Origin: Spirogloea muscicola
Lineage: Eukaryota; Streptophyta; Zygnematophyceae; Spirogloeales; Spirogloeaceae
Direction of reading: 5' to 3'
DNA: 32,372 nt
Assembly (NCBI GenBank): GCA_009602725.1
Contig: WELB01000012.1
Location: 577,487-609,858 of the forward strand
Shown piece after piece: positions 11,270-19,500 of this stretch. The notes beneath the pieces are model-generated. The model did no database searches. It was given only the letters and a program-made list of their open reading frames with translations, and had not been told where the DNA came from. A program made the translations under genes and the position numbers. Each line of letters starts with the position of its first letter. Position 1 is the first letter of the stretch.

Positions 11270-12026
11270 AGCCAGTGACTGGTCTGGGTCGCTCATCCTC
11301 TCGAAATGAAGGCCTCGCCAATGCAAAAGTATGGTCATGTCTTGGGGAGTCTGAGAGTGCCGCCGGGCTGAGCAGACTCTTAGAAGGTCAGGCAGAAGCA
11401 CTGCGGCCAGCCCTTACATGTCCAAGTGGCACACCGCTACTGCTGGTCCACTTGCTGCTACAAGACCAACGCAGTAACCTAAATTGCAAACGCACTAGGC
11501 ACTGGAGAGAAAATGCATGTTTCGCACGTATTGAGTAATGGGGCCAAGCTGAGCCATCAAAGGTGATCAAGAGGAATCTGCCTATTTTCGATAACACCAA
11601 TAGTCATCTACCCAATACTTTCGCAATGCAGATAGTCTGCAGTGATTGGCCTGAGATGCTTGGTGCTGCAGGTCAGTGACCAATGACAACACTGGAGGTG
11701 CTGGACACAGCACATGTTCTCAATCTTCATTCAATTTCTCAAACAGAGGTCTTCCTGATGAATGCAAACGGGGCAGCTGCCAGACGCTTGCAGTATCTGT
11801 ACTGATATCTGTACTGACTGTATTGGCTATCAACTGATTGGTTGCATCCTTTGACTGGAACCAAGCAATTTGTTAGAACTCAAATGCAAGCTCTAGCTAT
11901 CAACAAAGGCCGTCCAATCGCATCTCCAAATCCCAAAGGTGGCAGGCAGTACACGTCATACTGTTTCCAATGGCACCACGTAGCTGCTGCACAGAGTGAT
12001 GAAAGTGCACATGGCTGCTGATGGCC
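11270..12026. other. Unassigned spacer
   Basis: This low-repeat sequence lies between the hairpin cluster and the 3' end of paralogue B. It probably includes the 3' UTR of paralogue B. I see no supported gene here. Confidence 0.4.
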
Positions 12027-13579
12027 TTACGGCGGGCACACAGTAGTGGACACACAGATAAATCCACCACCAGTGGGCTTGGTGCAGCAGATCTGGTAAG
12101 AAAATTCACGTGATATGCATGAGGGGCACGTAAAATTAGCTGTAAGATCTAAGTCAAACAACAATCAGATTGCACTATCATGAAGAGGCATGCTGCATAG
12201 TGAGTGCTGTCAAAGCATTCCTGTACTAAATCCAAATACTTACGCATCTACTGGAAAGGCACCTACATGAAAAATGAGGTTGCTGACTTCGTCATGTTAG
12301 AGGAAAGGGCCTCAAGGGCTTCATACCTGGCCAGCAGGACAGCAGAGAGACTTCACACCGGTTGCCGACTTCTGGTAGCAGACCCGTTTAGGTGGGAGGC
12401 ATTGACCAGTTTTGGGGCAGCACACTGTGTTGACAGGGCAGAGGACAGTCGTGGTGCTGGGAGACGGCTGCGGGCAGACTCTCTGCTCATTGACACACAT
12501 TCCCTGCACGTACTACTAACAAAGTCAAACCAGAGCCAACAGCAGCAACAAGCACACTGCAGTGGCTACATGACAATCACAGAAGTGTCTCATGGGAAGC
12601 CATTCCCATGCCACGAAGTTGCACATACATAAACTTTTGGTGCTCCATCCAGCAGCACCAGAGCTCGTTCAGCTGATAACAGCAAATTGAGTTTGGGAGG
12701 CGTACCTTATAACAGATTTGATGGGCATCGCAGCAGCCGCAGGTCTGATTCTGGCGAAGGCACTGCCAATGTCACGCAAGAATCTTTAGTGCCTTCGCAG
12801 GAGGGCAAGTTTATCCATGAAGTATGGCAAGTTGTCTTTCGTTATTAGTAACTATGTGCCTGCAGCCATCACATTGTACAGTAATTCAAAGGAAAGAGGG
12901 CCAGCAAGCAGCTGCTGACAGAGTTGGAGGATCTTGAAACTCATGGCTGTCGCTACAGTTGAAGGCTCACTCTTAGTACTACAGCTGCACTACTTTGCAG
13001 GTACAATTGGTGTGGCTCTCAGCTTCCATGTTCACCAGCTACATTCAGGAACTGTATGACCAAGCAAGATTTTTCTGCTGAGAGGGATGCAGAGGTCCGT
13101 GGCAGTGGCGTTTCAGCTGTCGAGAGCGAACAACTATTATGAAGACCTAGCATCCCTTTGCAGGATGAGGCCCAAAAGCAGGAGTGGTAGCCACCACGAG
13201 TGCATAGGACAGGAGACTTACAACGCAGCATTGGGGAGTGCAGTAAGGTTGGCAGACCGTTTGAGCCTCGATTTGCAGCGTGGTTGCTGTATTCGAAGAG
13301 TGAAACACAAGTGTTACCCGGGAGCGTTGTTGCGGTTTGTAGGCAGACAGCAGAGATATAAACACATGGCTTGTACACGAGGCCGAGAGCGGCTGCTGGG
13401 CTACAGGTGTAGGAAGCAACAAATGCAAGGAGCTAAGCATGACCAAGGGGGAAGAAGAATGTGAAGTTAGCCCAAGTCAAAGCTGCCCACTTCATGGAGC
13501 TTAGGCAAGCGTCTCTGCAGTGAGTCTTACTTGCAAGCAGCACGAGGAGGGCGACCAGGGCAGTAGCCTTGAGAGCCAT
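12027..13579 (-). CDS. Secreted 22-cysteine protein, paralogue B (5 exons)
   Basis: This is the tandem paralogue of the gene at 9708-8249. Exons 13579-13531, 13286-13222, 12762-12706, 12503-12327 and 12092-12027 give 414 bp, or 137 residues. Exon lengths (49, 65, 57, 177, 66 bp) and phases are identical to paralogue A. Splice sites are GT-AG. It starts MALKATALVALLVLLA, a signal peptide. Cysteine positions match paralogue A throughout: EAQTVCQPYCTPQCC, CLRQNQTCGCC, CPVNTVCCPKTGQC, SLCCPAGQICC, and the end TTVCPP. The signal peptide, the CLRQNQTCGCC block and the SGxxxGFICVS-like C-terminal exon are the most alike parts. Substitutions gather in the Pro/Ser/Thr linker and between cysteines. The target and function are unknown; a defence, cell-wall or protease-inhibitor role is only a guess. 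Confidence 0.85.
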
Positions 13580-13740
13580 GGTTGCCAGTGGAAGGAGGTG
13601 GTTGGGAGGGGTGTGCTAGGGGCTGGAAGTGTGAGGCTATGGGAGTAACTCGCCGCGACAAGCACACCAAGTAGAGGTGAACCTCAGGCTAGGGGCCGTC
13701 CCGCCAAGCCCTCACGAGCTTCTCTGCTTGCCTTCAAAGG
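13580..13740. other. Upstream region of paralogue B
   Basis: This is the presumed promoter and leader of the gene on -. Purine-rich GGAGGAG motifs just upstream of the ATG resemble those upstream of paralogue A. No firm TATA box is seen. Dispersed repeats start beyond it. Confidence 0.35.
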
Positions 13741-14055
13741 GGCCGATTGTCGTGAAAGGCCAGCCCAAGATGAAAGGATAAGGTCGAAGCGGCCAGAATG
13801 CGCACGGAGGATTCACAGGGCGCGGGGGGAAAGGCGCCCTGGCTGAGTGGAGGGAGGACCAGGAGAGGGAGAGAGAGGGGCATCGAGGACAGAAGCGGCT
13901 GCTGATGTTCGGACGCGGTGGTGGCGTGAGCGAGCGGATCTGGCGACTGCGGGGAGAGAGGAAGTGGCACACACAATGGGGGCCAGGGCTGTGAAAATCC
14001 AGCCCGAAAAAGAATTGACCAAGGTTCGAAGGGGCCAAATGATGGAGGGGCCTAA
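13741..14055. repeat. Hairpin-repeat copies on - strand
   Basis: Two copies read on - lie here. One, near 13755-13790, is degenerate. The other has a perfect hairpin at 13986-14005 followed by GAATTGACCAAGGTTCGAAG, the usual flank of this repeat family. There is no coding signal. Confidence 0.6.
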
Positions 14056-14079
14056 AAAGCGCTAAGCAGCTACGAAAAA

Positions 14080-14232
14080 GAAGCGGCTGCTGATATTAAA
14101 AGAGCGGCTGTGAAAGCCAGCCAGATGCATACAGGTGTTCATGACGGAGCCACAGGCTAGACAGCCAGAAACGAACGGGAAGCGGCTGCTGATATTAAAA
14201 GAGCGGCTGTGAAAGCCAGCCAGATGCATACA
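14080..14232. repeat. 54 bp direct repeat, two identical copies
   Basis: Positions 14080-14133 and 14179-14232 are identical over 54 bp, with a 99 bp offset. Each contains AAGCGGCTGCTGATATTAAA and a GGCTG...CAGCC hairpin related to the dispersed family. Identity with a 45 bp spacer suggests a recent local duplication. Confidence 0.9.
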
Positions 14233-14268
14233 ACGAAGGAGAGAGAAGTGCGCGCCCATAGAGAAGAG

Positions 14269-14287
14269 GGGCTGGCAAAGCCAGCCC
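14269..14287. repeat. Hairpin GGGCTGGC-AAA-GCCAGCCC
   Basis: A perfect 8 bp stem with a 3-nt loop. It is the tightest version of the dispersed hairpin repeat in this window. Confidence 0.8.
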
Positions 14288-14443
14288 AAAACGAAGGGGC
14301 CTGAAGATGCTATGTCAGAACAGGGGAGGATGGACCACTAAGTAGGGAGAGAGGGGGAGCGTGCGGCATGGTCGTGGCCCAGGAGCGGGGACAACGGCGC
14401 GTGCCCTGCGGCTGGGGGATGGAGCTGTGGGGACAAAGCAGAA

Positions 14444-14661
14444 GTGGCTCTCCCTTTGGAAGCAAGGGCTGTGTGAAGCCAGCCCGAAAAGAATTGACAA
14501 GGTTCGAAGGGGCCAGATTACGAGCTAAGCAGCGACTTCGGGGCCTGAAGAGGCTATGGCAGAACGGGGGAGGATGGACCACTCACCAGTTAATCTGGCC
14601 GCGCTTGCTCTCGTAGTTACGAGTGAGGAGCCTCAAATCCGACAGACTAGCTGCCGGACAA
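14444..14661 (-). repeat. Composite hairpin-repeat module, copy 1
   Basis: This module also occurs at 29850-30034. Order on +: GTGGCTCTCC, hairpin (14466-14485), AAAGAATTGACAAGGTTCGA, CGACTTCGGGGCCTGAAGAG, GGGGGAGGATGGACCACTCA, CCTCAAATCCGACAGACTAG, CTGCCGG. This copy carries about 27 extra bp (near 14588-14614) containing AATCTGGCCGCGCTTGCTCT, a string also found after LINE family 2 ends. The module is therefore a mosaic. Confidence 0.75.
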
Positions 14662-14699
14662 AGGGACGATAAGGAGACCCACGATTGGTCGGTCTATAC

Positions 14700-15560
14700 C
14701 GCGTTCACTCCTTTTGGGCTGGCCTTTCACATGTAATTTCTGCTGGCTGTTCACAGCCCTCGGCCACTTTTGGGAGAGCCACTTTCCTTCACAGCCTATG
14801 CCTTTTGTTGGAAGAGCTCGTTGTTCTTCCAGGTCATTCCTCCGAGGAGGATTCCTCCAATTTTTTTGTCTACGGGCGAGCAATTTCTCCGAGGGCAGGA
14901 TGTTGGAGCAGGGCGAGAAAGTGGCAGTCACGGTGCCGTGCAATGGGGCGGCCAGGGGAGTATCTCGGGGCGGCAGGGAGAGATCGCGAGAGATCGGAGG
15001 ATCGCGGCAGCCGCCGTAGACAGAGCAACGGCGGCTGCTTGCGCCCCGGTGACACGCCAGGCAGGCGTATCACCGCTGGCCGTCACAGCTGGCGCGGCTG
15101 TTGAAGAAGAACAGCGCTTCCAAATTGACTGACGGCTGTGAGAGCCCAGCCCAAATAGAATGGACAAGGTTTGATGGCCTGATGATGGGACCGACGAGTG
15201 GGCCCGTCGAGAAACAGCTCTTCCAAAATAAGGCAATGGCTGTGAGATGCCCTTAGAGGACGGGCGGGGAAGCGGGCCCGGTTGCCACAGGCCGTCGGGC
15301 CGCATCTCGCATCATCTCGGTGTGCACCGATGGCGGCCAACAGGCGTGCGCACCAAGCTTGGACGAGCCCGGGGGGGGGGTTTTTGTGCCGCCAATCGTG
15401 CCACGGACGGACGGGGTGGGGCCCCACGGGAAGAGGAGATAAGAAGGGTCAGCCGACAGGACGGTGGTGTTACAATGTCCAACTCAAAAAGCAGCTGCTT
15501 TCCTAAGGGGAAGAGAGTCATTTATTCTGAAGGGGGCCGAGGGCTGTGCTAGAAGAAGTG
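14700..15560. other. Repeat-rich stretch without a gene
   Basis: The stretch holds a + hairpin-repeat copy near 14715-14790 and a - copy near 15134-15155. Between them is unclassified GC-rich sequence, including a short palindrome around GGAGGATTCCTCC near 14860. Open frames here are not supported by motifs or splice logic. Confidence 0.4.
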
Positions 15561-15625
15561 GCTCTCCCAACGGGGGCAAGGGCTGTGAGAAGCCAGCCCA
15601 AAAGAATTGACAAGGTTCGAAGGGC
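15560..15625 (-). repeat. Short hairpin repeat, clear copy
   Basis: The perfect hairpin GGGCTG-TGAGAAGC-CAGCCC is at 15580-15599. It is flanked by GTGGCTCTCCCAACGGGGGC on one side and AAAGAATTGACAAGGTTCGA on the other, which is the family consensus on this strand. Confidence 0.8.
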
Positions 15626-15644
15626 TGTGCAAGGCTTCGAAAAG

Positions 15645-15700
15645 AAAACTTCGTGTATTTGAAACAAACGAAGGCCAAATGGCCAAGAGGGTGGACCCTG
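15645..15700 (-). mobile_element. LINE family 3 3'-tail fragment
   Basis: GTATTTGAAACAAACGAAGG and CCAAATGGCCAAG match the tail after the family 3 stop codon at 18405-18500 read on the other strand. The fragment is truncated within the tail. Confidence 0.6.
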
Positions 15701-15801
15701 TGAAACGATAGCCTGTGCAAAGCCAGCCTAAAAAGGTGGAACAGGGTCCAAAGCGCCGAAAGGCGCCAAAATGCGTTTAGGCCGGGCGGAAAGGGTGGCG
15801 G

Positions 15802-15843
15802 CCCCAGTGCAGGCCGGGCTGCCCCCAGTGCAGGCCGGGCTGC
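15802..15843. repeat. 21 bp tandem duplication
   Basis: Two perfect tandem copies of a 21 bp unit that starts CCCCAGTGCAGG. Confidence 0.9.
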
Positions 15844-16344
15844 CCAGCCCGGCAGCACCCGGCCCTGCCCCCTCCGAGAAGGAAGGGCTCGCCAATTGAG
15901 GATAGAGCGGGCCTGCCCGCCAGGAGCATCCGGCCTCCTCTTGTCCCCGCCACACAAGCACTGCCCGCGCGCCGCAGTGCGTCGGCGCGCCGCAGACGCC
16001 GCCGCCGCCGTCGCCGCCGGCAAGTGAGAGAGGGCGCGCGTTGCGCATGCATAACAGGATGGCCAAACCTCTAGCCATTACATTGTTCAGGCAAGAACAA
16101 CCAAGTTTCACAACAGCCAATTTGACAAGGCTTGGGGAGCCGAAAGCTGGTGTGTCGGACACGTCACTTGACGTGGATAGCTAGCCTAAACGCCTCCTAG
16201 CTTCAAGTAACCGGAAGAGATACATTGCTAGCTCCGACAACACTTCGAGTGCCACGTTGAAGAGGCACGTGCACCACGCGGCGCACGCACGGCGGAGGCG
16301 TCCTGGCCAGTATGGGGCCTGGCGGAGCAGCCCCGTCCTTTGTT

Positions 16345-16445
16345 CATTCGTTTTTGGGCTGGCTTTCTTCAGCCCCTCTCCTCAACCGGCGAGCCCTTCG
16401 CCTTTTTCGAGCCCCTACCCTCAATGGGCGAGCCCTTCTTCTTCC
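16345..16445 (+). repeat. Short hairpin repeat with partial duplication
   Basis: TTGTTCATTCG and a T-run lead into the perfect hairpin at 16356-16375. The downstream part (CTCAA...GGCGAGCCCTTC) occurs twice, at about 16380-16400 and 16410-16435. It lies immediately upstream of a LINE fragment. Confidence 0.7.
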
Positions 16446-16461
16446 TGGCGCGAAATGCGTG

Positions 16462-16720
16462 AAATGGTCCTCCCTGATCCAGCATCTGGCCCGGCTTGTT
16501 GATGCGCGTTGTCGAAGTCGGGGGGGCAGCTTGGGCCACTCCAGCATTAGTTGCATACTACAGAATGCGGCTCTCGCTTAGTTTGCAGCGCTCGCAAGCA
16601 TTGGCTCTTCATCAACGTGCAGGGCGCGCTCTAAGTCAGGCCTCCGGCTTTTGTGGCGGCGCTCCAGCTCCCTTAGTTAGCTTGTCGGTTTGTTTGTGCT
16701 CACCCGTGGGTACTGATGTC
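16462..16720 (+). mobile_element. LINE family 1, 5'-truncated 3' fragment
   Basis: This is near-identical to 23163-23430, the last ~90 codons of the intact LINE: GTGAAATGGTCCTC, GATGCGCGTYGT, GGCTCTTCATCAACGTGCAG and CCCGTGGGTACT. It lacks 11 bp present in the intact copy and has point differences. The 3' UTR is replaced right after the stop region by a hairpin-repeat copy on -. Confidence 0.85.
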
Positions 16721-16734
16721 ACCTTAGAGAAGTG

Positions 16735-16815
16735 GCACTCTCAACGGGGGCAAGCGCTGTTAAACACCAGACCAGGAATCACAAAGGTTCGAAGGGGCCA
16801 AAGGACGGAGGGGCC
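16735..16815 (-). repeat. Degenerate hairpin repeat
   Basis: GTGGCACTCTCAACGGGGGC and CAAAGGTTCGAAGGGGCC flank a decayed hairpin, which shows its family membership. It abuts the LINE fragment above. Confidence 0.6.
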
Positions 16816-17129
16816 TACATTCAAGGGCATAGGGATTAAGTCCAGGGTTTAGGGTTGCCTTGTAGTGCCGCGCCTTCTTTCTTTACACATGCTTTGTCGC
16901 CCAGCCATAAGTCGGCGTGCAGTTGCCCAACTTGTAATGCGGCGAGAACGACATCAACGAGGAGGCGAGGCCCGGCCGCTCCTGGGGTTGGCAACAACAT
17001 CCAGAAGCCTCACTTACGGTTTGCCGCGTTTCTTGATGACAGGCATGATTTCCGACACCTCCATTTGAGCAGGCACCTTGGTGTTCTCTACATTTTTCGG
17101 CTGCTTTTGGACCTTGTTCAAATCTTATG

Positions 17130-17200
17130 TATCTTGTGGGCTGGCTTTTCACAGCCCTCGCCCCCTTCGGAAGAGCTGCTTCCTCGGAAGAGCTGCTTCT
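17130..17200 (+). repeat. Short hairpin repeat, clear copy
   Basis: The perfect hairpin GGGCTG-GCTTTTCA-CAGCCC lies at 17138-17157. It is followed by CTCGCCCCCTTCGGAAGAGC, the consensus 3' part on this strand, with a 15-17 bp tandem duplication of CTCGGAAGAGCTGCTTC-like sequence. Confidence 0.8.
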
Positions 17201-17214
17201 TTACTTTTTCGCTC

Positions 17215-17480
17215 TTCCCAACCTCTGGCTACTTATCAGCGTGCTGGGCGTCAGCCCACTGTCAGGCCACTTATTAGGCCACTGGCTTACGTGGAGGTGC
17301 GCTGGCTCCCCAAGTTAGCCTGTCAAATTAGTTCTTGCGTACTCGTGGTCACCAACGTCACACTCTTACCTTAGCCCCACTTAGCATAGGGCTTCGCTTG
17401 GTGTAGCCCCACCTTTTGCACTAGCGTTTGCCTGAACGTTGTGTTGGCTTAAATTGGCCTCTCTTCCACATCGGGTGCAC
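17215..17480 (+). mobile_element. Degenerate LINE family 1 3' fragment with 3' UTR
   Basis: Matches the LINE C-terminus and 3' UTR: CTTATCAGCGTGCTGGGCG, GGCTCCCCAAGTTAGCCTGT, then CATAGGGCTTCG, TGCACTAG, TTGTGTTGGCTTAAATTGGC. It is much more diverged than the copy at 16462-16720, so it is older. Confidence 0.6.
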
Positions 17481-17579
17481 CGCGCAGCTTCTCTCCACAG
17501 CCACTGCTTCTTTCTGTGGCCCACCTATTCTTCTCCCTAGTGTGTCCGATTTGCCATTGCTGCCAGGGGCCTCAGAGTC

Positions 17580-17990
17580 CACTTTGGACCTTGTCCATTT
17601 CCACTAAAGGCTGGCCTTTTACACCCGTCGCGCCATTCTATGAATGTTCCTGTCTCTCATTTCGATTGCCGCTAGCCCTGTCTGACTTGCAGCGTATGAG
17701 GCTGAAGCTCCTTCCAACCTCAAACGTATTGGGCTGGCCGTTCAAAGCCATTGCTCCCTTTGAAAAATCCTCTTGGGCTGGCATTCGCGAGAGGCTGTGG
17801 CTGGCTATGAATAAGCAAAGTTCTTCACAGAGATTGCAATTACTGTGGGAGCCAGCCGCGAATGTGGATAAATCCCGATGGGTAAAGCAAGAGATGCCAG
17901 TCTCCATCAGAAGTGCTGTTTCAGAGAGGAGGCAGAAACGGCCAGCCCAATAGGAGAAGAAGCTCTTCCAAAAGGGGGCGACAATCAGAA
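17580..17990. repeat. Cluster of decayed hairpin repeats
   Basis: GGCTGGC-containing copies on + start near 17601, 17733 and 17776. A - copy starts near 17940 (GGCCAGCCCAATAGG...GAAGAAGCTCTTCC). All are degenerate relative to the consensus, and no gene is supported. Confidence 0.5.
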
Positions 17991-18289
17991 AAGCCAAACC
18001 CCAAGAAATGGACGATGTCCAGAGGACGGCCCGGAAAGTTGTCAGATGGGGGTGATTGATTCCGGCTGTCGGCTGCTAATCCTACACTTTGCGGCTGTTG
18101 ACTAGAGGTCGTTGAGTACCAATTTGTAGTGGCCCCTTACGTATCTTTCAAGCAGGCTATCTAAATATGTCTGCTTTCGTAGATCTGCATGTTATCTATT
18201 CCCTGATGTTTCTATATAGGCGGACCTCACTGTCGGAGTAATGATTGCTGATGAGGAGGGAGCAACAGATGAACTCCATCGTTTACCTG

Positions 18290-18405
18290 TTCCCTTGCAC
18301 CAGAAAGCTGGGCGAGCTCTAGTTGGTGGCAGAAGGGCTCCATATCTGACATCTAGTATTCAGGCATCGATTAGCGACCTTTATGTTTTGACCCGTGGTT
18401 ATTGA
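18290..18405 (+). mobile_element. LINE family 3 ORF 3' end (5'-truncated)
   Basis: The translation runs LHQKAGRALVGGRRAPYLTS, then SISDLYVLTRGY and stop (18403-18405). It corresponds to the end of the intact LINE protein (LHQRAGRALS...SDLFVLSRGY). It differs enough in sequence to be a separate LINE family. No RT sequence is present here. Confidence 0.75.
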
Positions 18406-18414
18406 GCGGGTCAA
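18388..18414 (+). repeat. Hairpin over the LINE family 3 stop codon
   Basis: TTGACCCG and CGGGTCAA form a perfect 8 bp stem around an 11-nt loop that contains the TGA stop. The stem is unchanged in the copies at 29730-29756 and 30614-30640. Confidence 0.8.
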
Positions 18415-18500
18415 TCTGCTGTAGGTTATGTAGGTCTTCAGATGTGCTTGCCTTTGTACTTGGCCATTTGGCCTTCATTTGTTGTAAATACACGAAATTT
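18406..18500 (+). mobile_element. LINE family 3 3' UTR
   Basis: This tail follows the stop and runs through CAATCTGCTG, GTGCTTGCCTTTGTACTTGG and CCATTTGGCCTTC to TAAATACACGAA. The same tail is seen on - at 29640-29730, 30535-30610, 32041-32105 and 15645-15700. Confidence 0.75.
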
Positions 18501-18559
18501 TTCCTTGGGGAGGGGAATCAACATTTTGACGAGGATTGCCATCACCTTTTGTCACCACT

Positions 18560-18625
18560 CTTTTCCTGGGCTGGCCTCTCAAAGCCACTACCCTCTCCTG
18601 GAAGCGCCTTTTCTTCTTTGTGCTG
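18560..18625 (+). repeat. Short hairpin repeat copy
   Basis: GGGCTGGCCTCTCAAAGCC is followed by ACTACCCTCTCCTGGAAGCG, close to the copy near 10797. The stem is partly decayed. Confidence 0.6.
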
Positions 18626-18694
18626 GCCCAGAAGCCGGCGATCTCACTCTTACATAGTTGTCTGCGGTGCAGCCAGCCATCATCTTGAGTGCAT

Positions 18695-18833
18695 TGACCT
18701 CAAATGGGCTGACTGATGAGGAGCTTGAAGTGGAAGAGAAGTAGCGACTATGTCTTGCAATGCTTGACCTCAAATGGGCTGACTGATGAGGACTTGAAGT
18801 GGAAGAGAAGTAGCGACTATGTCTTGCGATGCT
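18695..18833. repeat. 70 bp tandem repeat, two copies
   Basis: Units start at 18695 and 18765 and differ by a 1-base deletion and few substitutions. Shared words are GACCTCAAATGGGCTGACTG and GTAGCGACTATGTCTTGC. Confidence 0.9.
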
Positions 18834-18923
18834 TCCGAATAAGTTCAAGACTAGTAGCCCTTAGAGTTAAGGAGGCTTGGTCTTCCACAACACTCTATAG
18901 CAGTCTCCATACTCCAGGGCAGA

Positions 18924-19037
18924 ATGCAGGAACAGTCCAAGACCGACGCTTCTATGGAAAAAGTTGACATCCCTGTCATGCGAGAAGGCGTCGCTCGCGC
19001 AATGGCGTCAATTAGGCTAGATAACGACAAATACTGA
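18924..19037 (+). other. Short ORF, possible host exon remnant
   Basis: A 37-codon frame reads MQEQSKTDASMEKVDIPVMR, then EGVARAMASIRLDNDKY and stop. The composition looks protein-like, and the frame is open upstream to about 18860. A TGTAA motif lies 17 nt after the stop (19054-19058). The family is not recognised. A 91-codon frame on - overlaps it, so the strand is uncertain. Confidence 0.2.
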
Positions 19038-19262
19038 CGTGCTAGACTACACATGTAACAAACCGAATGGAATTGTCGATCCCGTTGGCCAGGCTGAAAG
19101 GAAATAGTCCGACGAGAGGCCAACATTGAGAATCGTTAACACTCACTGAAGTCCGCTTTGCGAGTGACAAAAGGACGATGGACTGACTACTGAATAGAGA
19201 GCATACACACAAGCAAATGTGCAGTACCTTGTCCACAAGATGATCACTCGTGCAAGGTCTGT

Positions 19263-19500
19263 TCATGCCAGTCGCTGATGGTGCTACTAGACCTCAACGC
19301 ACAGCCTCAACTGATGCAGCCTGAGACTAGTGCCCAAACTAGTTTGGCGTGCGTCGAGGCTGCTCACCACAGAATCACCACGACTTCTCGCAGTCGCGCA
19401 GCGGGTCCGTGCGAAGGTTTACTAGCTGCTGCGGCTCCTGCCCTCGGCGGCCCCTCTGCCCCACGCCACTGCCGGCTAATGCGCCCGCGCCGCCGAGCTC
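19263..19500 (+). mobile_element. LINE family 1 5' UTR
   Basis: This is the leader of the intact LINE. Its last part (GCCACTGCCGGCT...GCCGCCGAGCTC) is shared with the copy on - upstream of 29581. An in-frame TAA lies 24 nt before the ATG. The outer boundary of the element is not defined. Confidence 0.5.

Noticed and set aside
13960-14040. tRNA-like B box (GGTTCGAA) in the hairpin repeat flank
   Set aside because: GGTTCGAAGGGG recurs beside the hairpins, but the last positions of the B-box consensus do not fit and no A box is seen at a suitable distance. Not enough to call a tRNA-derived SINE.
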